Assembly (NCBI GenBank): GCA_963724385.1
Contig: CAVRUJ010000001.1
Span: 868,001-932,000 of the forward strand
Direction of reading: 5' to 3'
Source: DASXQK01 sp963724385
Lineage (GTDB): Bacteria; Pseudomonadota; Alphaproteobacteria; Dongiales; Dongiaceae
DNA: 64,000 nucleotides
Part shown: positions 17,432 to 27,100 of the stretch, one piece after another
Layout of the letters: every line of letters begins with the position of its first letter
How positions within the stretch are numbered: the stretch's first letter is position 1
Notes under the pieces: model-generated
What the model saw: only the letters and a program-made list of their open reading frames with translations
Database searches by the model: none
Told to the model about the DNA's origin: nothing
Made by a program: the position numbers and the translations under genes

Positions 17432-19633
17432 CTATCCGCCCTCGAGCTGGAACATAACCGTCGCCAGAGGCGGCACGAGGATTTCGGCGGAGGCGGGTAA
17501 CCCATGTGATGGAGCAGTGTTGGCCGTGACCTGTCCGAAGTTGCCCATCCCCGAGCCGCCGTATTCGGCGGCATCAGAGTTGAATATCTCGCGCCAGCAC
17601 CCCTCGGCCGGCAGGCCGATACGGTAGCCGTAACGCGGCACCGGCGTGAAATTGCACACGACGGCCACGGGCCTGTCCTCCGGGGCGCCGAAACGCAGCC
17701 AGGCAAAGACCGACTGATTCGAATCATCGGCCACGATCCAGCGGAACCCCTCCGCCTCGCAGTCGCGGGCGTGAAGCGCCGGAAGGACGCGGTGGAGGCG
17801 GTTGAGATCCCTGAGGCAGGACCTAAGGCCGCTATGCATGGGTTGGTCGAGGAGATGCCAGCTCAATGACTGGCTGAAATCCCATTCGCGCCATTGCCCG
17901 AACTCCTGCCCCATGAACAGCAACTTCTTTCCCGGATGGCCCCACATGAATCCGAAATAGGCCCGTACGGTGGCGAATTTCTGCCAAGCGTCGCCGGGTA
18001 TCCGGCCCAGGAGCGAGCCCTTGCCGTGGACGACCTCATCATGGGAGATTGGCAATACGAAATTCTCCGAGAAGGCATACATCAGCCCGAAGTTCATCTG
18101 GCCGTGATGCCAGCGTCGATGAATGGGCTCCCGGGAGATATAGTGGAGCGTGTCGTTCATCCAGCCCATGTTCCATTTGAAGCCGAAGCCGAGGCCTCCG
18201 GAATAAGCGGGGTGCGAAACACCGAGCCAGGCGGTCGATTCCTCAGCAACCGTGATGATGCCCGGATATTGCGCGTAGGCCAGCTCATTGACGCGCCGAA
18301 GGAAAGCTACCGCCTCCCGGTTAACATTGCTGCCATCCTCATTGGCGAGCCACTCGCCCGGCTTGCGCGAATAATCTAGATAGAGCATGGAGCTTACGGC
18401 GTCGACCCTCAGCCCATCCACATGGAAGCGGTCGAGCCAGTAGAGCGCATTGGCCATCAGCATATTGGCGACTTCGGCGCGGCCGAAGTCGTAGATCGCC
18501 GTGTTCCAATCCGGTTGGAAGCCGCGGCGCGGATCTGCATATTCGTAAAGAGGCATGCCGTCAAATCGCGCCAGGCCGTGCTCGTCGGTGGGGAAATGGG
18601 CAGGAACCCAGTCGACAAGCACGCTCAAGCCGGCGCCATGCGCCTGGTCAATGAAGCGCGCGAAGCCCGCCGGATCTCCAAAGCGCCGCGTGGGCGCGAA
18701 AAGACCGATCGGCTGATACCCCCAAGAGGCGTCGAGCGGATGCTCGCAGACTGGCAGCAGTTCGAGATGAGTAAAACCCAGATCGACAGCATAAGGAATG
18801 AGCTGACGGGCGACCTCATCATAGGAAAGAAATTCGCCCCTGTCGTTGCGACGCCAGGAGCCGAGATGCACCTCGTAGATCGACATAGGCCGGCGGCGTG
18901 AATCGCCATCGGCGCGGGCCGCCATATGGGCGGCGTCGTTCCACGCGAGATTGTCCGTGCGCGCTACGACCGAGGCGGTGGAAGGCCTGAATTCGCCGGC
19001 AAAGCCGAAGGGATCGGCTTTCAAGGGTTGAAGCCTGCCGTCACGACCAGCGATCTCGTATTTGTAGACGGCGCCTTCTCCCAGGTCCGGCGCAAATATC
19101 TCCCATAACCCGCTGTCAACGCGCTTTCGCATCTGGTGCCGGCGGCCGTCCCAGCCATTGAAATCGCCCACGACCGAAACCCTTGCAGCATTCGGCGCCC
19201 ATACAGCGAAATGCACGCCGGCCACACCTTCATGTACCATCGGATGTGCGCCGAGCCGCTCATAGAGGCGCCGGTGCGTACCTTCAACTAGCAGATGGTC
19301 ATCCAACTGGCCAAGCACTGGGCCGAAGGCATAGGGATCCCGAAACTCCCAGGTGCCGCTGCTATTGGCCGCCCGCAGTCGATAGCTAAGAGGCGCCCGG
19401 CGCCCGCGAATGAAGCCCTCAAAAAAGCCATCGGGGTGTCGGCGTTCGAGCGCCACCGCCATGGAACTCGCGTTCTCCAGAAGCTCGACCGTATCGGCTC
19501 CGGGCTCGAAGCATCGCATGGCCAGCCCGCCCGCGGCCGTGTGAGGCCCGAGGATCGCAAAGGGATCCTGGTGGCGCGCTTCGATGATCTCACGGATATC
19601 AACGTCTGGAGCTTGCCAGGCTTCGGTCTTCAT
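17432..19633 (-). CDS. glgB: 1,4-alpha-glucan branching enzyme
   Basis: A 733-residue GH13 branching enzyme creating alpha-1,6 links in glycogen. An N-terminal helical segment and CBM48 domains come first (HQDPFAILGPH, GVHFAVWAPNAARVSVVGDFNGWDG in two blocks). The catalytic barrel carries VDGLRVDAVSSMLYLDYSRK (nucleophile Asp), ITVAEESTAW (acid/base Glu) and PISHDEVVHGKGSL. The ATG at 19633 has AGGGA 4 bases away; an ATG 8 codons upstream at 19657 lacks a ribosome-binding site but cannot be excluded. It is the first gene of the glgB-glgC-glgA operon. Confidence 0.97.
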   Translation of the reverse strand: MKTEAWQAPDVDIREIIEARHQDPFAILGPHTAAGGLAMRCFEPGADTVELLENASSMAVALERRHPDGFFEGFIRGRRAPLSYRLRAANSSGTWEFRDPYAFGPVLGQLDDHLLVEGTHRRLYERLGAHPMVHEGVAGVHFAVWAPNAARVSVVGDFNGWDGRRHQMRKRVDSGLWEIFAPDLGEGAVYKYEIAGRDGRLQPLKADPFGFAGEFRPSTASVVARTDNLAWNDAAHMAARADGDSRRRPMSIYEVHLGSWRRNDRGEFLSYDEVARQLIPYAVDLGFTHLELLPVCEHPLDASWGYQPIGLFAPTRRFGDPAGFARFIDQAHGAGLSVLVDWVPAHFPTDEHGLARFDGMPLYEYADPRRGFQPDWNTAIYDFGRAEVANMLMANALYWLDRFHVDGLRVDAVSSMLYLDYSRKPGEWLANEDGSNVNREAVAFLRRVNELAYAQYPGIITVAEESTAWLGVSHPAYSGGLGFGFKWNMGWMNDTLHYISREPIHRRWHHGQMNFGLMYAFSENFVLPISHDEVVHGKGSLLGRIPGDAWQKFATVRAYFGFMWGHPGKKLLFMGQEFGQWREWDFSQSLSWHLLDQPMHSGLRSCLRDLNRLHRVLPALHARDCEAEGFRWIVADDSNQSVFAWLRFGAPEDRPVAVVCNFTPVPRYGYRIGLPAEGCWREIFNSDAAEYGGSGMGNFGQVTANTAPSHGLPASAEILVPPLATVMFQLEGG

Positions 19634-19657
19634 TCTGTCCCTGGCACCATCATCCAT

Positions 19658-20466
19658 TTATCGTGCTAAGCGAGAGCCAAAGTGCTCCGCACGCGGCTGC
19701 GGAGCCATTTGAGCGATCCTACAACGAGGGTCCCCCCTGGCGCTCCGGGAAATACGCCGGCGGGAGGGTTACAGGACAGAACGGCGGCCAATCGAGTAAA
19801 GCAGCCCTGTGCCCGCGCACCGACGGCTGCCATTTGATCGGCAGTAACCGAACGAAAATCAGGTGCACCGCGCCCGAGCGGTTTTTCCAAATAGCGCCTA
19901 ACTCATTGAAGTGGGGTCGTCACTTTTCACGTTTCTGCGTGGTAAGTTGTTGATTTCACGACTAATAACATCGGAAGCATAGTCCGCGTATCTCGAATTC
20001 GAGCCTCTCTCAGGAGTTGAACCGGCAGACCACGACTCGGTTTCTCAGATCTGGATGGGAGGCAGTGTGAACTCCCCGTAATTTCGCTCCCTCACGGCCA
20101 CTGAACAGCTGTTCGGTAAATGTGGTTACGGGCCACGGACTTCAGCCTTACCGAGCCTCAAACCGGAACCGGTGGAAGAGTCAACTGTCGGTGGTTTCCC
20201 TCCCGGGATTTGGACCTACAGCGGCCGGGAAAGAGCCTACACGGTAGGTTGAACGGCCTTTCGCTGTCGGTGGTTGCGTCCTCCCCGCAACCACCAATAC
20301 GGAACTGCAATACACCTCGGGATCAGCCCCCCCTCTGGTCGTTGATTGGCTCTGAGTTCCCAGTTGGACTATGTTTCTATCTCGCTGTTGAGTTCGACAT
20401 TGAAGTCCTTGCCGGCCGGATGCATTAGCCGGCCTAGTGCCTTGGATATGTCACCTTGAGGTCCGA
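19658..20466. other. Gene-poor region between glgB and the PIN-like gene
   Basis: About 800 bases with no convincing protein on either strand. It must contain the glgB promoter. It has a perfect 10-base-pair hairpin (20269-20295) and a repeated CTGTCGGTGGTT (near 20185 and 20263). The composition is visibly less GC-rich than the catabolic half of the window. No tRNA-like cloverleaf was recognised. Confidence 0.45.
20269..20295. repeat. Perfect 10-bp hairpin
   Basis: GGTGGTTGCG (20269-20278) pairs fully with CGCAACCACC (20286-20295) across a 7-base TCCTCCC loop. No T-run follows on either strand, so it is not a classical intrinsic terminator. It may be a structured RNA element or an operator upstream of the PIN-like gene. 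Confidence 0.5.
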
Positions 20467-21501
20467 ATGACGCTGAAGCTCATCATGGATACGTGCGTTT
20501 GGCTCGATCTTGCTGGGGACTACCGCCAACAGCCGGTCATTAGCGCGATCGAGGACCTCACGAGAACACGCGAGGTGGAGCTTGTTGCGCCCAGCACCGT
20601 TTTGGACGAATTCGAACGCAACAAGAGCCGGGTAGTTGAAGCGGCCCGGCGCAGCTTGCAATCGCATTTTCGATTGGTCCGTGAGGCAGTCAGCAGGTTC
20701 GCGGACAGCTCCTCTAAAGCCGAGACACTCAAGGCGCTTGAAGAAGTGGATTACAAGATCGGCATCAAGGCGGAGGTCGTGACCGATTCAATCGACAGGA
20801 TCGAAAAATTACTTAAGAACGCGTCGATCCAGCCAATCACCGACCTTATCAAGCAACGTGTCACCGACCGGGCGATCTCAAGGCAAGCGCCCTATCACCG
20901 CGAGCGAAACAGCGTCGGAGATGCCATTCTCATCGAAGTCTATGCGCAGCTTATCGCATCAGGCCGAGGTAAGAAGGTGTGGTATGCCTTTTTGACCCAC
21001 AACACCAAAGATTTCAGTGAACCAAATGGGGATCGGCGGCGGCCACACGGTGATCTCGCAGCGCTGTTCGATGCGGGTCGTTCGACTTATTGGATCTCTG
21101 TGGTGGAGCTGATTAAGAAACTCGACCCGGAGCTGTTAGCGGATCACGACTCCGAGTTCAACTTCTCGCAGCAACCTAGAGGTCTATCCGACATTCTGGA
21201 AGCGGAGCATCTACTGTTCCGGCAGGTCTGGTACAATCGCCACTGGAATCTCCGCACAGAGATCGAACAGGGGAAACATCACATCGTTCCCGAGACAGAG
21301 TATTCTCGACACCCATATCGACGCGACCAGACACTCGATACGGTTTGGGCTCAGGCTCTTGCTGCGGCCAAGCGGACCGAGGAAGAAGTGGGCCTCCAGA
21401 ATCTTGGTCCTTGGGGCGATTTCGAATGGGGCATGATAAATGGAAAGCTATCCGCGCTCCGCTGGGTGCTAGGAAACGAGTGGGACATGCTCGACACTTA
21501 G
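20467..21501 (+). CDS. PIN-domain (DUF4935-like) ribonuclease-fold protein
   Basis: A 344-residue protein. The ATG at 20467 follows GAGG with a 5-base gap; a GTG at 20437 is less likely. The N-terminal MTLKLIMDTCVWLDLA carries the first PIN Asp, VAPSTVLDEFERNK the conserved Glu, SVGDAILIEVYAQL the next Asp, and FLTHNTKDFSEPN the last Asp. The domain therefore spans about residues 1-205 with a full acidic set. A C-terminal region of roughly 140 residues is unrecognised. PIN folds cleave RNA, and related proteins occur as toxins or defence effectors. No antitoxin-sized gene lies directly upstream, so a toxin-antitoxin role is not supported. The gene looks less GC-rich than its surroundings, which suggests transfer. 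Confidence 0.72.
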   Translation: MTLKLIMDTCVWLDLAGDYRQQPVISAIEDLTRTREVELVAPSTVLDEFERNKSRVVEAARRSLQSHFRLVREAVSRFADSSSKAETLKALEEVDYKIGIKAEVVTDSIDRIEKLLKNASIQPITDLIKQRVTDRAISRQAPYHRERNSVGDAILIEVYAQLIASGRGKKVWYAFLTHNTKDFSEPNGDRRRPHGDLAALFDAGRSTYWISVVELIKKLDPELLADHDSEFNFSQQPRGLSDILEAEHLLFRQVWYNRHWNLRTEIEQGKHHIVPETEYSRHPYRRDQTLDTVWAQALAAAKRTEEEVGLQNLGPWGDFEWGMINGKLSALRWVLGNEWDMLDT

Positions 21502-21651
21502 GTCTGTCGTCGGGTTCCCGGCCGCCGAGCCCCTAGCGAGGGCAGATTTATCGTTAGATTCCAGTGCCCAGTTTGGCCCTGGTCGGCCCACCAAAGCTGC
21601 CATAGCGGCAACAAAGCACGCCTTGCATCAGAGGGTGCTGAGTGTGGATAT

Positions 21652-22056
21652 CTATCTCGACCCGAGACTCTGGAAGAAGCGCAGAAGATACCCATCCAGA
21701 TCCTGCACCAGAAACTGCCGGTTACCAACCTCTCCATCGTCACGCCGATACCATCGGTCCTCCAGTTCTTGGAAGAGCGGGTGTCCAGCCTTGATGACCG
21801 CCGCGTGGAGAGCCGCGATGTCACTCACTTCTATCTGTAGGTTTATGCCCCGCCCGAATGGGGGAGTAAGCTCGTCAGTCAGCCACGGGTCGGTTGACTG
21901 CTCGAGCATGAGCTCCGCACCCTCCCGCTCGAGATAGGCAAAGCGCTCCTCCGGCCGCGAATAACGCACGGAGAAGCCAAGGACGCTCACATAGAACGCG
22001 AGACTCTGCTCGATGTTCGAGCAATAGAGCTCCGGAACGAGCTTGGCGGACGACAC
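21652..22056 (-). CDS. VOC-family bleomycin-resistance-like protein
   Basis: A 134-residue glyoxalase/bleomycin-resistance superfamily protein. The start KLVPELYCSNIEQSLAFYVSVLGF and the end GNRQFLVQDLDGYLLRFFQSLG are the two beta-alpha-beta-beta-beta halves typical of BleA-type binding proteins. RGINLQIEVSDIAALHAAV lies between them. It starts with a GTG at 22056 without an obvious ribosome-binding site. It stands alone between the PIN-like gene and a pseudogene. Members sequester drugs or act as metal-dependent lyases or dioxygenases; the ligand cannot be told from sequence. Confidence 0.8.
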   Translation of the reverse strand: MSSAKLVPELYCSNIEQSLAFYVSVLGFSVRYSRPEERFAYLEREGAELMLEQSTDPWLTDELTPPFGRGINLQIEVSDIAALHAAVIKAGHPLFQELEDRWYRRDDGEVGNRQFLVQDLDGYLLRFFQSLGSR

Positions 22057-22369
22057 GGGCCAAGCATAACGTCGTCGTCCAATTCGCGGAAGCGCGGAGA
22101 CTTCGGGACTTCAGGGACTTAGCTGCACCCTTCATGCAAGACGTGGCGGCCGGACATCATCGTCCATAGGGTGGTGGCCGTTGTTGCCTCTTCGGCAACA
22201 CCCATCAAGATATCCAGCAATTGCCTGCGTCGAGTTCCAACCATGCAACGATGCGGCCCATCACGCCTCGCTCCCCTCTCAAACCACGGCTCAGCAAGCC
22301 AGCCCACGCTTTGCAAGCAAAACGCGCGAAGCTTGTCCAATTGGAACCCCGGCATGCAAGCAGCCTGTC
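22057..22369. other. Short intergenic stretch before the hydrolase pseudogene
   Basis: These 313 bases contain a small direct repeat (GGGACTTCAGGGACTT near 22105) and frames that extend the pseudogene without any family similarity. No functional signal was recognised. Confidence 0.35.
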
Positions 22370-22995
22370 ATGGAAAGCCGCTTCGCCGAGGTCAGCGAAA
22401 TTACGATTTACTACCTGACGACCGGCCGGGGCAAACCAGTCGTGCTGCCCATGGCTACGCCCAGACCAGCTACATGTGGCGATTGCTGACTCCCGATCTC
22501 GCCGGAACCCACACAGTCGTCGCCCCCGACTTGCGCGGCTTCGGCAATTCATCGAAGCCGGAAAGCGGCTACGACAAGAAGACGATGGCGCAAGATATCC
22601 GCGCCCTTGTCGCGTCCCTCGGCCACAAGCGCGTCGCGGTCGCCGGCCGCGATATCGCATTGATGGTCGTCTACGCCGATGCCGCGCAGTATCCGGGCGA
22701 TGTTGTTCGGATCGCGCTGGTGGATGCGTTTCTTCCCGGCGTCGGCGACTGGACCAAGGTCTGGCTGCTCAGGGACATGTTGCATTTCCACTTCTACGGC
22801 AAGACAGCGCTGGCCCTGGTGGATGGCCGGGAGCGCAACGGCCGCGAGCATTTCTGGAACGACTTTGCGGCCGACCCGGCCAATTCGGTGTCCGAAGCCG
22901 ATCGCCGACGCTATGCGGCGGCCTACGCCCAGCCAGGCGGCATGCGGGCGGGTTTCGAAATATTCCATGCCTACGAGCGGGACGCGGCCGACTGA
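22370..22995 (+). pseudogene. Frameshifted, truncated alpha/beta hydrolase
   Basis: Remains of an epoxide-hydrolase or haloacetate-dehalogenase-like alpha/beta hydrolase. The first part reads MESRFAEVSEITIYYL up to GRGKPVVL. About one base is missing near 22448, where the oxyanion-hole LLHGY would be, and the next frame continues with HGYAQTSYMWR, VVAPDLRGFGNSSKPE and the nucleophile region VAVAGRDIALMVVY. The canonical GHD(x)G is altered to GRDIA. The frame stops at FHAYERDAAD, about 90 residues short of a normal C-terminus, so the catalytic His is lost. Frameshift, damaged nucleophile motif and truncation together argue for decay rather than a sequencing error. Confidence 0.8.
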
Positions 22996-23041
22996 ATCCG
23001 CGCCCATAAGCGGACTGCGCACCGTCGCCCGGGGCCGCTTG

Positions 23042-24112
23042 CTATGTCGCGTATTGTTCGAAGACGTCGCGGAACGATTGGTGGTTCTGCTTGAAAGCTG
23101 CGAGAACAGCTGGGTCGAAATGCTCCGGCCGGGTGCGGCCGTCGCCGAGCGTAATGATGTCCATGGTCTTCGCATGGTCGAATGCGGGCTTGTAGGGCCG
23201 CTTGCTTCGAAGGGCATCGTAGATATCGCAGATATTCATGATGCGCGCCGACAGCGGAATATCCTCGCCCCGCTTGCCGTTCGGGTAACCCCCGCCATCC
23301 CAGCGCTCGTGGTGATTGAGTGCAATCTCGGCGCCCATCATGAGATAGGGTGACTTGCCGTTGCCCAGGATCTTCGCGCCGATCGAGGTGTGCTGTTTCA
23401 TGATCTCCCACTCAGCCGGCGTGAAGCCGCCCGGCTTGAGCAGGATATCGTCGGGAATGCCTATCTTGCCTACGTCATGCATCGGGCTCGCGAAAAATAT
23501 CTTGTCGACGAACTCTTCATCCATGCCAAGCATGCGGGCCAGCTCGCGGCAGTAATAGCTGATGCGGCGCACGTGGGCGCCGGTGTCCTCGTCCCTGTAT
23601 TCCGCCGCGAGCGTCATCGTGAAAATGGTTTCCAGATAGCTTTCCTTGAGATCGGCGGTCCTCTCCCGCACCCGCTGTTCCAGCACGTCGTTGTAGCTAT
23701 GTAACTGCCTGTCCAACAGACGCACTTCCAACATGTTGTGAACGCGCGCCAGCACCTCGGGCAGCTCGAACGGCTTGCTGATGAAATCCTTGGCGCCGGC
23801 CTGGAGCGCGCGCAGCTTGTGACCCGGCTGAGCGGTAATGACGATCACCGGAAGGTAGCCGTCCGGCTCTATCGCCTTGAGCCCCCCCATCACTTGGAAT
23901 CCATCCATACCGGGCATCAGCAAATCGAGCAGGATGAGGTCGTAGCGGTGCTCGCGATGAAGTTCGCAGACCTCGAGCGGGTTCATCGTCGATGCGATGG
24001 ACGTATAGCCGGCGGAGGTGAGTATTCGCGCGAGCAGTCGAACATTGGCATCCAGATCGTCCACGATCAGGATGCTGGCATTGAGGATGGCGGATGAATT
24101 GACCACAGGCAT
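23042..24112 (-). CDS. Response regulator with HD-GYP phosphodiesterase output
   Basis: A 356-residue protein. The REC domain spans about residues 12-130 with phospho-acceptor Asp63 in DLILLDLLMPGMDG. A helical linker follows, then an HD-GYP domain from about 155 with HD at 212-213 (ASPMHDVGKIGIPDD), HTSIGAKIL, NHHERWDGGGYP (GYP at 275-277) and ICDIYDALRSKRPYK. All usual metal-ligand positions appear intact, so it should hydrolyse c-di-GMP. The ATG at 24112 follows AGGGAA that overlaps the stop codon of the upstream kinase, 7 bases away. That kinase is its obvious partner. The arrangement is like RpfG-type systems. Confidence 0.93.
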   Translation of the reverse strand: MPVVNSSAILNASILIVDDLDANVRLLARILTSAGYTSIASTMNPLEVCELHREHRYDLILLDLLMPGMDGFQVMGGLKAIEPDGYLPVIVITAQPGHKLRALQAGAKDFISKPFELPEVLARVHNMLEVRLLDRQLHSYNDVLEQRVRERTADLKESYLETIFTMTLAAEYRDEDTGAHVRRISYYCRELARMLGMDEEFVDKIFFASPMHDVGKIGIPDDILLKPGGFTPAEWEIMKQHTSIGAKILGNGKSPYLMMGAEIALNHHERWDGGGYPNGKRGEDIPLSARIMNICDIYDALRSKRPYKPAFDHAKTMDIITLGDGRTRPEHFDPAVLAAFKQNHQSFRDVFEQYAT

Positions 24113-24119
24113 CGTTCCC

Positions 24120-27100
24120 TTACATAACCTGGCGGCCCCCTTTTTGCGCATATTCCAGCGCCGAATTCAGTGCCTCCATGAACTCGTTGATCTTGATGGG
24201 CTTGGTCACATAGCGAAAAAAGCCCGCCTTTAGGGCCTTCTCGATGTCGAGTGGCATGGCATTTGCGCTGATGGCAATGAGTGGGATATGCGCTGTGGAC
24301 GGGTCTGTGCGCAGGATCCTCTGGGCTTCAAAGCCGGTGATGTCGGGTAGATTGATGTCCATCAGGATCACATCCGGCATTGATGTGCGCGCGGCCTCGA
24401 TGCCGCTATTCCCGTTCACGGCGGTCAGCAGGCGAATATCGGGGTGGCGCGCGATGATCTGCTCGACCAGTTTCAGGTTCCCCGGGTTGTCTTCCACATA
24501 GAGCAAGGTGTGCAGCCCCGCGCGGCGAGACACCTGCGGTTGGGCCAACAATTCTGGCTCGCTTTCTTCCGTGGAAAGATGCGGCTCGGCAACCGAGATG
24601 AGTTCGAACCAGAACACGCTTCCCACGCCGACGGTGCTTTCCACGCCGATCACTCCCCCCATCATTTCCACCAGTCGCTTGGCCACCACCAGGCCGATGC
24701 CTGTGCCTTCCTCGCCGCCGGCTTCCTGGCCGAGACGATTGAACGCCTGGAACAGCTGCGCGAGCTGTTCGGGATACAGACCCGCGCCGGTATCCCTGAT
24801 GCTGACGCGAATGCGTCCCGGCGTACTCTCGGAGCAATCCACCGAGACCGTTCCCTGCTTGCTGTTGTATTTGACGGCGTTGGAAAGAAGATTGATCAGA
24901 ATCTGCTTGAGGCGAGTCCGATCGGCCAAAACGAAGTACGGCTTTTCGAAACGGGGAAGGGTCATGTGAATGCCACGCTGTTGTGCCAGCGGCTCGATCA
25001 TGCTCTGACATTCGAGCATGACTTCGGCCAGCGCCACGGGCTCCCGCGACAGGCGCACCGCCCCGGGCTCGACCTTCGCGAGATCGAGGATCTCGTTGAT
25101 CAGCGTCAGCAGATGCCATCCCGCCTTGAGAATCTGGGCTATGCTCTCCTTCTGGGCCAGCGTCGGCGCCGGGGAATCGGATTCCATCAACTGGGCAAAG
25201 CCGAGAATGGCATTGAGCGGGCTGCGCAGCTCGTGGCTCATGCTGGACAGGAATTCCGATTTGGCGAGGTTGGCCTTTTCCGCCACCGACCTGGCGCTCT
25301 CCAACTCGTGATCCAAGCGCTTGCGCTCCGTGACGTCGCGGGCCACGGCAAGCATGCCTTGCAACTTCCTGTCCCGATCGTACAAGGTGGTCGCATTGTA
25401 TGACACCACGGTTTCCCTGCCGTCCCTGGCGCGCACAGTGAGCTCGTAGTTGGTGAGTTTCTTTTCGATCAGCACCAGTTTGATGCTCGCTTCGGCTCGC
25501 TCCGGATCAGTGAAGTAGTTTTTGAACGGGGCGCCGATCAATTCGTCGCGCGTAGAACCGGTGAGCGATTCCATCTGCCTGTTGACATCGGTGATGATGC
25601 CGGACGGATCGGCAACCATCAGCGCGTCGATGTTGGATTCGATGAGTGAGCGCGTATAGAACTGCTGGTCGCGCAGGCGCTGATCGAGCTTCTTCTGCTC
25701 TTCTTCGACCTGCTTGCGCGCCGTATTGTCGGTGCCGATCAGCAGATAGCCGATAATGGCGTTTTGTGCGTCGCGCAGGGCCGTGACGGACACGATAGCG
25801 GGGAATCGGCTGCCATCCTTGCGGATATAGGTCAGCTCGTAAATATCCTCGATCCCGCGCGCCGCCTTGAAGACGAGGGCCTCGAAACCCGGCGTGATCG
25901 GCGTACCGAGCTCGGTGGTCAGCGTCTTGGCGCGGGCGATGACTTCCTGCGGATCGGAAATGTCGGCCGGCGTGATCTTGTTCAGGACGTCGGCGGCCGC
26001 ATAGCCCAGCATGCGCTCGGCGCCGACGTTGAATATTTGAATGACGCCTTTCTCGTCGGTGGCAATACTCGAGAAATTGGCGCTGTTGAAGATAGCGTTC
26101 TGCAGGGCCCCGCCTTTCTTCACAGCCTCTTCCGCCTGCTTGCGCGCCGTATTGTCGGTGCCGATCAGCAGATAGCCGATAATGGCGTTTTGTGCGTCGC
26201 GCAGGGCCGTGACGGACACGATGGCCGGGAAGCGGCTGCCGTCCTTGCGGATGTAGGTCAGCTCGTAGATGTCCTCGATCCCGCGTGCCGCCTTGAAGAC
26301 GAGGGCCTCGAAACCCGGCGTGATCGGCGTGCCGAGCTCGGTGGTCAGCGTCTTGGCGCGGACGATGACTTCCTGCGGATCGGAAATGTCGGCCGGCGTG
26401 ATCTTGTTCAGGACGTCGGCGGCCTCATAGCCCAGCATGCGCTCGGCGCCGACGTTGAAAATCTGGATCACGCCTTTTTCGTCCGTGGCGATGCTGGAGA
26501 AGTAGGCGCTGTTGAAAATCGCGGTTTGCAAGGCCCCGGCTTTTTGCAACGCCTCCTCCGCCTGCTTGCGCGCAGTATTGTCTGTGCCGATCAGCAGATA
26601 GCCGAGAATTGTGTTCTGCGCGTCGCGTAGCGCCGTGACGGAGACGATGGCCGGGAAGCGGCTGCCATCCTTGCGGATATAGGTCAGCTCGTAGATGTCC
26701 TCGATCCCGCGCGCCGCCTTGAAGACGAGGGCCTCGAAGCCCGGCGTGATCGGCGTGCCGAGCTCGGTGGTCAGCGTCTTGGCGCGGACGATGACTTCCT
26801 GCGGGTCGGAGATGTCGGCCGGCGTGATCTTGTTCAGGACGTCGGCGGCCGCATAGCCCAGCATGCGCTCGGCGCCAACATTGAAAATCTGGATCACGCC
26901 TTTTTCGTCCGTGGCGATACTGGAGAAGTAGGCGCTGTTGAAAATCGCGCTCTGCAGGGCCCCGGCTTTTTGCAGAGCCTCCTCCGCCTGCTTGCGCGCG
27001 GTGTTGTCTGTGCCGATCAGCAGATAGCCGAGTATTGCGTTTTGCGCGTCGCGCAGGGCCGTCACCGACACGATGGCGGGGAAGCGGCTGCCGTCCTTGC

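Noticed and set aside
17428..17727. A 100-residue N-terminal extension of glgC inside glgB
   Set aside because: It has no similarity to GlgC, and the GTG at 17427 gives the usual length with a ribosome-binding site.
20120..20428. Possible 102-residue protein in the region between glgB and the PIN-like gene
   Set aside because: It has no ribosome-binding site, odd composition and no family pattern, and it covers the perfect hairpin.
25764..26630. Long plus-strand frame (288 codons), with a similar one at 26970-27602, opposite the histidine kinase
   Set aside because: They are antisense shadows of the tandem PAS repeats; their apparent repetitiveness is copied from the kinase codons and they match no family.
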